A stretch of DNA of 64,000 nt from Spiroplasma sabaudiense Ar-1343 (GTDB lineage Bacteria > Bacillota_I > Bacilli_A > Mycoplasmatales > Mycoplasmataceae), in NCBI RefSeq assembly GCF_000565215.1, contig NZ_CP006934.1:372001-436000 (forward strand), written 5' to 3'. Position numbers and translations under genes: made by a program. The notes below the pieces were generated by a model. It made no database searches and was not told where the DNA came from. It was given only the letters and a program-made list of their open reading frames with translations. The first letter of the stretch is position 1. Each line of letters begins with the position of its first letter. Shown piece after piece: positions 46,120 through 56,018 of the stretch.

Positions 46120-46382
46120 CTCGAACGTAAGCTTATTCCCCAGAAGAATAGTTAGTCAACTATAAAGTGCCGATATTATTTTCATTTTTTGTGAACGGTT
46201 TAGGTCATAATGTAATTATCTATGGTTATAATAAAAAAACTAAGGAATATATTGTCCATTTTGGTTGAGAATCAGGTTTTTACCAAGATGGTTATAAAGA
46301 ATATTCTAAAGCTATTTTAAAAAAGAGTAAAATTTGACACTATTTTAGTGCAGGTTTTTATATAGTGATGAGAATTAAATAG
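46120..46382 (+). pseudogene. C-terminal fragment of a subtype 2 cysteine peptidase
   Basis: Reads SPEE, TAG, then LVNYKVPILFSFFVNGLG, HNVIIYGYNKKTKEYIVHFGW and ends KIWHYFSAGFYIVMRIK. Intact members read SPEEWLIKYDVPVM, so the stop at 46149-46151 replaces a Trp TGA by TAG. The N-terminal two thirds with the Cys are missing. The His strand is preserved. A lipoprotein start follows, as in complete cassettes. Confidence 0.75.
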
Positions 46383-46393
46383 GAGTTTTTGAA

Positions 46394-46735
46394 ATGAAAA
46401 AATTATTAACATTAATAGGTTCGGTTATGTTGGTTGGGCGAGTTCCAATAAATACAGTTTCTTGTATATATACTGGCCCGGGACCTTGGGAACCTGATCA
46501 AGCCGAAGGTTGAAGATCAAAAGGATTAATTTTTTTGGAATCACACCTCAGGGATAAAGAATTTGATAATATTGAAGATTTTGCTTTATATATCAATATC
46601 AATTTAGAAGAATATTATCAAAGTGAAGGTCTAACTAGAGGCGAGGATATTTATTTTAATGTCGATATTGTTAATAAAAAAGATGATTATGAAAAGATTA
46701 GCAAAGTAGAGTCGGGTGAAAGTCAACGCTTTTAA
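46394..46735 (+). CDS. Truncated cassette lipoprotein fused out of frame to ABC fragment
   Basis: 113 residues. Signal peptide MKKLLTLIGSVMLVGRVPIN with lipobox TVSC. Mature part GPWEPDQAEGW, FLESHLRDKEFDNIEDF ends at GESQRF. The last bases (from about 46712) belong to a duplicated ATPase Walker A segment read in another frame, so a recombination event cut off the lipoprotein 3' end. ATG follows AGGAG. Probably non-functional or a short surface remnant. Confidence 0.6.
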
Positions 46736-47351
46736 AAAGTATTTTTAATGAATACAAAAAAGATTCTGGTGAAGTTTTATTAAATGATGAATCGATTTAT
46801 CAAAATAATAACTTAGCGAAAATTTGCTTTTTTCCCGACCAGAGTGTTTATCCCAAAGATATTTCAATTTCAAAATTTGCTATCTATGATGCACGGTTAT
46901 GTGGGATGGATGGGGAAGAAGCCCAAGAGCGATTAGAAATGCTTTTAGAAAAATTTGATTTAATTGAATATAAAGACAAAACTTTCTTTGAGCTAAGTGC
47001 TGGAATGCAAAAGCGAGCTTTTCTAGTAATTTGTTTAGTTAATCAACCCGATTACATATTTTTAGATGAGCCAACCGCTAACTTAGATGTAGGAACTAGA
47101 ATTGAGTTTCACAAAATTTTAAAACTACTAGCCCAAGAAGGGGTGGGGATTTTAATTACTAGCCACATGATAAATGAACTAGAAGAAATCATTAACCACT
47201 TAGTGATAATTGAAAAAGGAATAACAAGACACAATAATCCTTTTGTACAAAAAAAGATTCTATTGAAGCTATTTATAAAAAAGTAACAAATGTTAAAGTG
47301 GAAAAGGACTACTCAAACATTTATGTTAAAAATAAGGAAAAATGACAGTAA
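46712..47351 (+). pseudogene. 5'-truncated ABC ATPase fragment
   Basis: From GTGAAAGTCAACGC onward this is a near-copy of 50055-50679: SVFNEYKKDSGEVLLNDES, SAGMQKRAFLVICL, YIFLDEPTANLD. It lacks Walker A and all upstream sequence. A one-base deletion near 47247 (GTACAAAAAAAG versus GTATCAAAAAAAG) shifts the last 30 codons. It is a partial duplicate of the cassette that follows. A decayed copy of that cassette's terminator is at 47338-47362. Confidence 0.85.
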
Positions 47352-47445
47352 TTGTCGTTTTTAGTTTCCATAATACAATCGTTATATAAACTCATAGGTG
47401 TATAATAAAATTAAGGATATAAGATATCCAAAAGGAGGTACGAAA

Positions 47446-48252
47446 ATGATAACAAAACTATTATTATCACTATCACTCTTAAATTCAGTAGGAAATGCTG
47501 CTGTAATAAAAAATTTTAGCGAAAGTTATGCACCAAGAGCAATAAGTAACCTGGAGGATATAATTACATCTAGTGATTTTGGATTAATTACAGATCCAAG
47601 TCAGAAAAAAATAAATAATAAGCTAGAAAGCGAATATAATATTGACACAGAACAAACTGAATTGACAAATTTAACCTATTCAGGAGTTAGAGTTAAAGCA
47701 AAAGATGATTCAAAAGATTATTTTGGTAGCAAGTATATTAAATTCCAATCAGATCTAACTTATAGATTCACTGGAAAAACAAAGAAAATCAGAAAAGAAG
47801 CTTATAATTCGCCTCAAGAAGATCACGATGTATTAAAAATAAATTATACCCCATCTTTAGGAAAAGGTGCTTTTACAGATTATTTCAAACATATAGAATT
47901 TGCTTGAAAGGGAATTAGTTGAGATAACGGAATGGGAGGCAAAGGCGGCAATAGATATCATGTTCTATGACGAAATGGAGATTCAAAAGATCCATCAAAA
48001 ACTGATATCCCTGCAAGAACAGATAATTATGATATCTCTGATAAATCTATGAACAAAACCGAGCTATATAATCGTATTTATAGCGGAGTAAACTGAATGA
48101 AATCCTATGCATTTTTTGCATATCATTGAAACAACGAAACAATAAACCTAGAGTTTTATGTGGATGTCTATTGTTACGCAACCGCTTGAAATGCAATGTG
48201 GGCGAAAGTAGAAAATCAATTGGAAATTGGTAATTTAAAATTTACTAAATAA
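47446..48252 (+). CDS. Secreted protein encoded with its own ABC transporter
   Basis: 268 residues. Signal peptide MITKLLLSLSLLNSVGNAAV, no lipobox, so released or surface-bound. Mature part is rich in Trp, Gly and Asn (WDNGMGGKGGNRYHVLW, NWMKSYAFFAYHWN) and ends AMWAKVENQLEIGNLKF; beta-rich by appearance. ATG at 47446 has AAAGGAGGT. Followed 9 bases later by a large ABC permease and then an ATPase. This gene order resembles bacteriocin or exoprotein loci with a dedicated exporter/immunity ABC system, though no known toxin family is recognised. A decayed copy lies at 50776. Confidence 0.78.
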
Positions 48253-48261
48253 GGAGAATTT

Positions 48262-49941
48262 ATGAACCAAGGATTTAAAGTAGTATTCCGGTTTTCTTTT
48301 TTAAGAATTATTAAAAATAAAGTTTTTATTATCTTATCAACTATTACTTTAGCTTTAATCATATTAATTCAAAGTTTAACAATGAATATTGGAGATAATA
48401 TTTTATATAAAAATAATATTGGTTTAATATTTATCGTTGTGCTTGGAATTTTTTGATTATCTTTTGTAAATATCGGCAATGTTGCATCAATCGCTATCAC
48501 AGACAATCGTAACGGAATTCAAAGTTTAGAAAACCGTCGTGGTTTAAAAAATTCTTCGATCTTTTGGGCCAAATTTTTGCCGCTAAAAATAGTTACAACA
48601 ACTTTCATTTGCCTAGTTTATTTAATATATGTGATAATTTCAGCGATCTCGCCTGTTTACTTGAAAGATTTTATTATCATTAATTTAGGAACCGGACTCC
48701 TAAGTTTAGTGGCCTATGATTTCTTAATATTTGGGGTTACTTTGTTTTTAGCAGCAAGCAGCAAATCTTTAAAAAGAACCTTACCAGCTGTTTGAATTTT
48801 AACAACGCTATTTATGTTTTTTGCAATTTTTGGACCGATATTTTTTGCCTTAGCATCTGACGACCGAACATCGAACAACTACAGTCCAATTATAAAAAAT
48901 GCAAAAGAATTACAAGGGACACAAAATGAAGAAGATAGATTTTTAACTGAATTATACAAAAGTATGAATGAATTAGAAGAAATTTTTGAAGAAAACATCA
49001 CATCAGATCGATCACATAACGATACATATTTGTTCAGCCATTGATTTATTATTTGACAAACTTTTGACAGTGGGATGTTGCCTTATTTTGGCGAATTAAT
49101 TGAAGAGGATGCTTTTGCAACTAGTATTGAGAAATACTTCAACAAATTTGAAACTAACTTGGAAGAACAAAAAATTGAAATCAATGAAATAGAACTAAAA
49201 AAAAGGATTAAGGATAATTTATACTATCAATTCATTAAAGAAGTAAGTGTTAAATCGCAAGGAGATAAGATTAAAAATTTTAAAAATTCTTTTTATTATA
49301 AAAACAGTTCAAAAAATTATAATAAACCTCAACAATTAAAAGAGGTTTTAACTAATTTAAAGAATGTTGATCGCAATAAGTTTGATATTTCAGACAATGA
49401 ATTAGCAAAATTGCATGATTCATTAATTAATATGTTTAAATTTGAATGAAGTATCTATTCAAACGAAGAAATTCTTAATATCGATCCATATGGAAGACCA
49501 GATACAAAAAACATTTTTTACAATTATCAATTCTGAATTAATGACAGTCGTTACTCACCAGGAACTTACTTATTTAATTTATTAAATTACGAATTATTAG
49601 GATATTTTGATATGGAAATTAAAGTCGGTGACTATTTTCAATGAACTCCTAAGGCCATTTGAAATTATCGCGCAAACCCATTTATGTGATTTTATGAAAT
49701 GGTATATTTTTCTGGTAAAAACAATCCAGAAGTAAACTACTTTATGTCAGCGGACGCACCACTACCAATTGCTCAATTTAGCTTTTATGACTTGGATTCT
49801 CAAGGAGAATTAATTTACTCTCAACGACCATTTAGTGTATGAGCCAATTATTTGGTGTTTATCGGAATGGGGTCATTACTAATAGGATTGGGTTATCGCG
49901 CTTTTTGTAAAACCAAAGACGAAAGAAAGTTGGTTGACTAA
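48262..49941 (+). CDS. ABC transporter permease, large extracellular domain
   Basis: 559 residues. Five to six N-terminal helices (LRIIKNKVFIILSTITLAL onward, to about residue 205), then a long hydrophilic extracellular domain of about 320 residues (DSGMLPYFGELIEEDAF, EVSVKSQGDKIKN) and one C-terminal helix (YLVFIGMGSLLIGLGY). This is the ABC-2-like layout of the bacteriocin-associated or efflux type. Its stop TAA is directly followed by the ATPase ATG. ATG 48262 with AAGGAG. Homologous in layout to the leftward permease at 51076-52713. Confidence 0.82.
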
Positions 49942-50679
49942 ATGTTAAAAATAATTGATGTTTCAAAAAATTTCAAAACCGGGGATGGGATAAAAAATTT
50001 CAGTTTAGAAATTAAACCAAAAGATATTATTGGCTTGGTTGGAGATAATGGTTCAGGAAAGTCAACTTTGCTAAAAAGTGTTTTTAATGAATACAAAAAA
50101 GACTCTGGAGAGGTTTTGTTAAACGATGAATCGATTTATCAAAATCAAAATCTAGCTAAAATTTGTTTTTTCCCCGACCAAAGTGTTTACCCCAAAGATA
50201 TTTCAATTTCAAAATTTGCCATTTATGATGCGCAACTATGTGGCATGGATAGTAAGGAAGCCCAAGAGCGACTAGAAATGCTTTTAGAAAAATTCGATCT
50301 AATTGAATATAAAGATAAAACTTTTTTTGAACTAAGTGCAGGAATGCAAAAACGAGCATTTTTAGTAATTTGTCTAGTAACTCAACCCGATTACATATTT
50401 TTAGATGAACCAACCGCTAATTTAGATGTCTCAACTAGAATTGAATTTCACAAAATTTTAAAATTACTAGCCCAAGAAGGGGTGGGGATTTTAATTACTA
50501 GTCATATGATCAATGAGTTAGAAGAAATCATTAACCACTTAGTGATAATTGAAAAAGGGGCCACTAGGTATAATAAGCCTTTTGTATCAAAAAAAGATTC
50601 TATTGAAGCTATTTATAAAAAAGTAACAAACGTTAAAGTAGAAAAAGACTACTCAAACATTTACACTAAAAATAAATAA
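49942..50679 (+). CDS. ABC transporter ATP-binding protein
   Basis: 245 residues, complete. Walker A GDNGSGKST (34-42), signature LSAGMQK, Walker B YIFLDEPTANLD, switch His in ILITSHMI. No base separates it from the permease stop, so translation is coupled. It energises the permease at 48262-49941, probably for export of, or immunity to, the secreted protein encoded upstream (inference). The C-terminal 30 residues are Lys-rich. Nearly identical over 200 residues to the fragment at 46712-47351. Confidence 0.92.
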   Translation: MLKIIDVSKNFKTGDGIKNFSLEIKPKDIIGLVGDNGSGKSTLLKSVFNEYKKDSGEVLLNDESIYQNQNLAKICFFPDQSVYPKDISISKFAIYDAQLCGMDSKEAQERLEMLLEKFDLIEYKDKTFFELSAGMQKRAFLVICLVTQPDYIFLDEPTANLDVSTRIEFHKILKLLAQEGVGILITSHMINELEEIINHLVIIEKGATRYNKPFVSKKDSIEAIYKKVTNVKVEKDYSNIYTKNK

Positions 50680-50702
50680 AAACGACAATAATTGTCGTTT
50701 TT
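50678..50702 (+). terminator. Terminator of the secreted-protein/ABC cassette
   Basis: Arms AAAAACGACAA (50678-50688) and TTGTCGTTTTT (50692-50702) with a TAA loop. A degenerate copy follows the ATPase fragment at 47338-47362. Confidence 0.88.
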
Positions 50703-50775
50703 ATTTTATCAATGATGAAAACATTATATTAAATAGAGTATAGTATATTAAAACTATCAATTTAAGTGTATCTAA

Positions 50776-51070
50776 ATGGGAGATAAAAGTGCTAACAAAA
50801 TTTTATCAGCACTATCAATTTTAAATCTGAAAGGAAATGCTGTAATAATAAAAAATATTAGCAAAAACAATGCAACTAGAGCATTAAGCAACCTGAAAGG
50901 TATAATTGCAATAAATAACTTTGGATTAATTAAGGATCCAATGAGGATAATTTATCGACCAATGATTTAAAATATTATTTCAATTTTTTAATAGTTATCA
51001 AAAATAAAGCTTTCACGTCTTATCAACCATTACTTTTGTCTTAATCATATTGATTCAGAGTTTAACAATG
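50776..51070 (+). pseudogene. Remnant of a second secreted-protein/ABC cassette
   Basis: First part: MGDKSANKILSALSILNLKG, NAVIIKNISKNNATRALSNL, FGLIKDP. It matches the signal peptide and first 50 residues of 47446-48252, with a shifted start and a stop at 50970. Second part (about 50980-51070): VIKNKAF and TFVLIILIQSLTM match the first permease helix (IIKNKVFII, ALIILIQSLTM). Most of both genes is deleted. It runs into the 3' end of the leftward permease. Confidence 0.75.
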
Positions 51071-51075
51071 ATTTA

Positions 51076-52713
51076 TTAAATCAAAATATTTTTTTTGAAG
51101 ATAATAAATGCCGCAAAGTTAATTACTATTGTGAAACCTAAAATAATAAGTGATTGAATTCAAAAAATGTAAGAGTAATTTTTTTCTTCAAACTTTATCA
51201 CATCGAAAGTAGTTTTATTTTTTTCCAAGTTTTTATATTTTTTGTCAAAATAATCTTCTTGTTCCTTGTATCATTGCAAATAATCTGCCTTCCCATCTTT
51301 GATTTTAAATTGAGAAGAATTGGCCACTTGAATGGCAAATAGATTACTATCATACAAAGTTTGATAACTAAAATTGGCACCATACATTAAATTATTATAA
51401 AAGTAGAAATAATCTCATAAGCTTTTTGCAATAAAATTATCTTCGATTTCTGAAATACTTGTAAAAATATTATGACCATTAATTGATAGGGTTAACATTT
51501 CTATAAAAACTAAATTTACTGATGCTACTTGAAAATGGTCTTCATACATTAATTTCACATCGTTTCTAAACTTATTTTGTTCAAAAGTGTTAGTTCCTCT
51601 AGTAAAAATTTGTTTATCAGTTCCTGAAAATGTTAGTTTCTTACTTGTTAAATATTCAAAATGATTCAATTGCTCAACAATAGGACTTAAGTAAAGTTTT
51701 GTGACTTCGTTTTGACTTTGTTTGATAACATAATTAACATTTTTTTGAACTAATGAACTAACATTGGTGTAATTTGAAAAATCATTTCCTAAGATAAAGG
51801 GTAGGGATGATATTATATCTTCACTTTCATTTAGCATTAAAATTTTTTCAATATCTTCAAAAACTATTTTCAAAGAATTGGTCTTAGGTAAAAGCTCAAC
51901 AACATCCTTAATTGTGCCGTTTTCTAATTTTAAATACTCAAATCCCTGGATAGAGTTTTCTTTAGAAATCCTAATGAATTCCTCAAAGTCACCAATAAAG
52001 TTCTTTGTTTGATCGTTGCTTTGATAGTTTTTTTTCAAAGAATCAGAGATATTTTTTATTTTTCCAAACTTAGAATTGATATCTATTTCTTGAGAAAATG
52101 TTTGTCGCATTTTTAAGTTTTGAGTTGTACTATCAACAATTGGGGTTAAAAGAAATCCTACTGCTAATAAGGTTGATATAATAATAGCTGCAGTTTCTGA
52201 AAATAGTCCAATCACTAAATTAGTAATAGCAAAGAATATTAAAATAAAAAATAGAATAAATAAATGCGAACCCATAATTTGTTGAGAAGAAAAATGAAAA
52301 CTGACATTATAAGATAGTGATATGATTGTGGTTGTTATTAAACTAATAAAAACATTTATTAACAAAATAGTTAAAATATAAGCACCAATTAATAAACTTC
52401 TCATCAAAAACTGCTCTTTGGGCTTTCAACCATTTCTAATCTCAATATCAAAGATACCTTCACTTTTTTGCTTTTTAAAAAAATAATTAAATAGAAATAT
52501 CATTTGCACTCCAAAAAGCAGTGATAACGCCGAGCTTTTAAAAATGATTATATATACAAACAAAGTTCCCCCAATTGACTCGGTAAATAAAAGTCCTTGA
52601 AAAATATCAAAAAGTAAGTTAACTATTATTAGCAAAGCTGTCATTAATACGATGGCTTTTTTAGCCATTAATATTTTAAGGTTTAAGAAACCACAAACTA
52701 AACTATTTTTCAT
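51076..52713 (-). CDS. ABC transporter permease (leftward system)
   Basis: 545 residues. N-terminal helices (AIVLMTALLIIVNLLFDIF, LFVYIIIFKSSALSLLFG), a block near 120-200 (LTILLINVFISLITTTII), a long extracellular part (about 205-515; KIVFEDIEKILMLNESED) and a final helix (WIQSLIILGFTIVINFAAF). Same topology as 48262-49941, so an ancient paralogue. Its ATG overlaps the ATPase gene end by 11 bases. TGA=Trp at 52424 and 51415, among others. Substrate unknown; no secreted-protein gene accompanies it. Confidence 0.82.
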
Positions 52714-53458
52714 TATTTTTTGTTTCTCCCAAGTTGGTTTTTATCAACCCAGAAAAATCTTTTTTCTGGGTTGGACAAAACTCATTATAGATGTCAATTA
52801 TTTTATCCTTTTTATTATTAAAATCTTTATCATAAACTATTTTACCTTTATTTATAACAATCAAGTGATTGATATATTGTTGAAGTTCATCGATAATATG
52901 AGAAGTAATTAAGATTCCTTTGTTTGATTGGCTTAGTAGTTTAATTATTTCCATTAATTCTTCACGGCTTTCAATATCTAAATTAGCAGTGGGTTCATCT
53001 AAAATAATATAATCGGGGTTATTAATTAATGTTGCAACTAAAATACCTTTCTTTTTTAATCCTGCAGAAAGTTCGCCAAAGTTTTTATTGCAAATACTAT
53101 CCAGAGACAATGTTTTAATAATTGAATTGGCTTCAATTACCGCTTTTTTTAAATCCATTCCCGCACAAACTGCATTGTAAATTGCATAATCAATAACTTT
53201 CATTTTTAGTGGGATATTGTTTGAATCTGGAAAGAATGCTAATTTTGACAGATTTGCTGACTGGATTTTCTCACCATCTAATAAAATTTCTCCATTTGAG
53301 TAACTTACTAAATTAAAGATGCATTTAATTGTTGTGGTTTTTCCTGCTCCATTTGATCCAACCAAGCCAATAATTTGTGACTTTGAAAAATCAAACGAGA
53401 CATTTTCAATTCCGGTGTTATCTTGATATTTTTTAGTTATATTTCTAAGTTCTAACAT
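52703..53458 (-). CDS. ABC transporter ATP-binding protein (leftward system)
   Basis: 251 residues. Walker A GSNGAGKTT (34-42), signature LSAGLKKK, Walker B YIILDEPTANLD, switch His in LITSHII. ATG at 53456-53458 is used, with TTGAGGCC seven bases before; an in-frame TTG at 53470 lies inside that site. It overlaps the permease start by 11 bases. Sister of the ATPase at 49942-50679, with gene order reversed (ATPase first). Confidence 0.9.
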   Translation of the reverse strand: MLELRNITKKYQDNTGIENVSFDFSKSQIIGLVGSNGAGKTTTIKCIFNLVSYSNGEILLDGEKIQSANLSKLAFFPDSNNIPLKMKVIDYAIYNAVCAGMDLKKAVIEANSIIKTLSLDSICNKNFGELSAGLKKKGILVATLINNPDYIILDEPTANLDIESREELMEIIKLLSQSNKGILITSHIIDELQQYINHLIVINKGKIVYDKDFNNKKDKIIDIYNEFCPTQKKDFSGLIKTNLGETKNNEK

Positions 53459-53506
53459 ATGCGGCCTCAATTAATCTATTATTATATTAAGATTATACAA
53501 TTATTA

Positions 53507-53536
53507 AATAAAAAAATCATACGAAAAACGCATGAT
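53507..53536 (-). terminator. Terminator of the leftward RpiR gene
   Basis: Hairpin ATCATACG / CGCATGAT (53516-53523 and 53529-53536, one mismatch), which read leftward is followed by a T run. Confidence 0.65.
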
Positions 53537-53717
53537 AATAAGGCTGAGGGATTTACTTGTTCATTTCTTGAATCACAAATTTGACATAAAAAGCGATTCT
53601 GAAAAATATGGTCTATCTTATTAATTAGACGATCCAACTGACAAATTTATTATTTTTTATATAAAATTTAAGGAATCAAAAATTTTTGATTAATTTTTTT
53701 AGTTTACAAGTCAACCC

Positions 53718-54479
53718 TTACTTTAATTCATAAATTAGTTTACCTAATAAGTATCCCAAAACTGCAGACCTCATTAATATTGAAATATTTTCGCGATCGG
53801 GATAGTCAACAATCACAAAAAAACTTGCATTCAAAAACTTATGTCTTTGAGAAGATGAAGTTATAACAACTACATTGGCACATTTTTGTAAAGCTATCTG
53901 ATAAAAATTAACAACGTATTGATTATCCAAACCAAATGCAAAGAAGACAAATAAGTCTTCTTTTTTTGCTTTTGTTAGTCAAGCAGAATTGCTTTTTCTT
54001 TGGCTATTGAAAAAAGCATTGAATCCTAAAAACTGCAGTTCGCTTGCAAATAGTTCGACAATATCATTTTGTTCATAACTAGCAATTAAATAAATATTTG
54101 AAACTTTTTCAATCAGGTCTTTCAACTTATCAATACCTTCCACTTGCGCATCAATCATGTCCAAGTTTTGATCAAAGAATTTACGATAATTACTTAATTT
54201 AAAGGCATTTTGATTAACTTTTAAATTATTTTGAGTGGGGTAGTATTCGTTTTCGACCTTAATGCGTAAGGCGATTTCTCGAAAACCATCATAGCCATAT
54301 TTTTTAGCAAAAGCTGTCAGAACTGATTCGCTGACAAAACAATTAATTGCACATTCTTTGCTTTTAACAGGAACACCATTTTCCATACAATTTAGTAAAT
54401 ATTTAGCTATTAAAGTATAAGAGGGATTCTCCATACTGTTACTAATAATAGTCAAGTTTTCTTTAATACTTTTAAACAT
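53718..54479 (-). CDS. MurR/RpiR-family regulator of the beta-glucoside operon
   Basis: 253 residues. N-terminal helix-turn-helix of RpiR type (AINCFVSESVLTAFAKKYG then YDGFREIALR) and C-terminal SIS-like sensor (NIYLIASYEQNDIVELFA, NVVVITSSSQ). It is divergent from the 6-phospho-beta-glucosidase and EIIBC genes and probably controls them in response to a phospho-glucoside. ATG at 54477-54479 preceded by AAGGAGCAG. TGA=Trp near 53978. Confidence 0.85.
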
Positions 54480-54585
54480 ACGATTCTGCTCCTTATTTCT
54501 TTAATTATAACTAAAATAACCTCTATTATTTCAAAAGTACTTTCTAATTTGAAAACTAGATTTGGATGTTCCAACTTTGATTTAG

Positions 54586-54622
54586 TTTCCACTTTGTTTT
54601 TGATATAAAAATAATGTGGAAA
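54586..54622. promoter_or_regulatory. Candidate operator/promoter of the beta-glucoside operon
   Basis: Inverted repeat TTTCCAC (54586-54592) and GTGGAAA (54616-54622), 23 bases apart, flanking a TATAAAAAT -10-like box. It lies 26 bases before the glucosidase start. The RpiR-type gene is divergent, so binding here is plausible but inferred. Confidence 0.5.
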
Positions 54623-54647
54623 TATTTCGCAAAAAGGAGAGATATAA

Positions 54648-56009
54648 ATGTTAAAATTTCCAAAAGATTTTCAACTGGGAGCATCTTTTAGTGCGATGCA
54701 AACAGAAGGTAAAGGGACTACTAAAATTGGTAAACTAACAATGGATACTTACTTTGAAGAACATCGCGAGTTGTTTTATCAACAAGTTGGACCTGAATTA
54801 ACCAGTGATATCATGAATCATTATGTTGATGACATTGCTAAATTCAAAGAAATTGGTTTAGATTCAATTCGTACCGGTTTTTCATGAGCACGATTATTCC
54901 CGGATGGAGTAAATGTTAATCTTGAAGCTGTTTCTTATTATCATAAATTTATTCAAGAATTCAAAAAAAATAACATTAAGTTATATATGACAATGTTTCA
55001 TTTTGATATGCCAATGTGAGCCCACGAACTGGGAGCTTGGGCTAGTCGTGAAGTAATTGACAAGTTTGTGAGTTATTGTGAATTTGTTTTTCAAGAGTTT
55101 GGTGATGAAGTTGATTATTATGTAACTTTTAATGAACCATTGGTAACAGTTTTTGAAGGCTATACCGGGGTGATGCATTATCCCGCAATTAATGATCCCA
55201 AACAAGCGGTTCAACAAGGTTATGGAATTTTTTTAGCACATGCTAAAGTTGTTAAAGCTTTTAGAAAATTTAAATTACAAGCTCCGATTGGTGTGGTTTA
55301 TAATTGAAACTTCACACACCCATATTCACAAAGTGAAGCAGATGTTAAAGCGGCTCGAATCTATGATGCTTATGTAAATCGTGGTCCTTTGAATATTATG
55401 GTTAGCGGAACTATTGACCCTGTTTTGGTAGAAACTTTAAAAGAATTTAATGTACTACCAAAGTACAGCAAACAAGAACTAGAAGTGATTAAAGAAACTA
55501 AAGTTGATTTCTTAGGAATTAATTATTACTTTCCTTGTCGTGTTCAAGCCACACCAAATAAGCAAGCTCGCTGAGTTTTAGAAACTATGAAAATAGCAAT
55601 TCCTCCAACAGCTAAAATCAATCCCCATCGAGGATGAGAAATTTATCCTGAAGGATTGTATGAAATCGCTATGGCTATTAAAACAGAGTTAAACAATATT
55701 CCCTGATATATCGCTGAAAACGGAATGGGTGTTGAAAATGAAGCTCAGTATCGTGGAGCTGATGGAATCATAAATGATACTTATCGAATTGATTATCTAA
55801 ATGATCATTTAACTCAAGTAAAAAAGGGGTTAGATGAAGGTAGCAATTGTTTTGGTTATCATTTATGAACCGCTCTGGACTGTTGAAGTTTTAGAAACAC
55901 CTATAAAAATCGTTATGGTTTAATTGAAGTTAATTTAGCAGATCAAAGTCGTAAATTAAAACAATCAGCTTACTGATATCAAAGTCTAATTAATAATAAA
56001 GCAAAATAA
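54648..56009 (+). CDS. 6-phospho-beta-glucosidase (GH1)
   Basis: 453 residues, typical GH1 length. Acid/base Glu in YVTFNEPLV (E163) and nucleophile Glu in YIAENGMG (E357); N-terminal FPKDFQLGASFSAMQTEG and the 6-phospho-type C-terminus (CWSFRNTYKNRYGLIEV) are present. It hydrolyses phosphorylated beta-glucosides (cellobiose-P, arbutin-P, salicin-P) to glucose-6-phosphate in the cytoplasm. ATG 54648 follows AAAAGGAGAG. It begins an operon with EIIBC 9 bases downstream. Many TGA=Trp codons. Confidence 0.93.
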
Positions 56010-56018
56010 GGAGTCGTT

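Noticed and set aside
47446..48252. Secreted protein as a lactococcin-972 bacteriocin
   Set aside because: Gene order is similar, but length (268 residues) and motifs do not match that small bacteriocin family; left as unknown.
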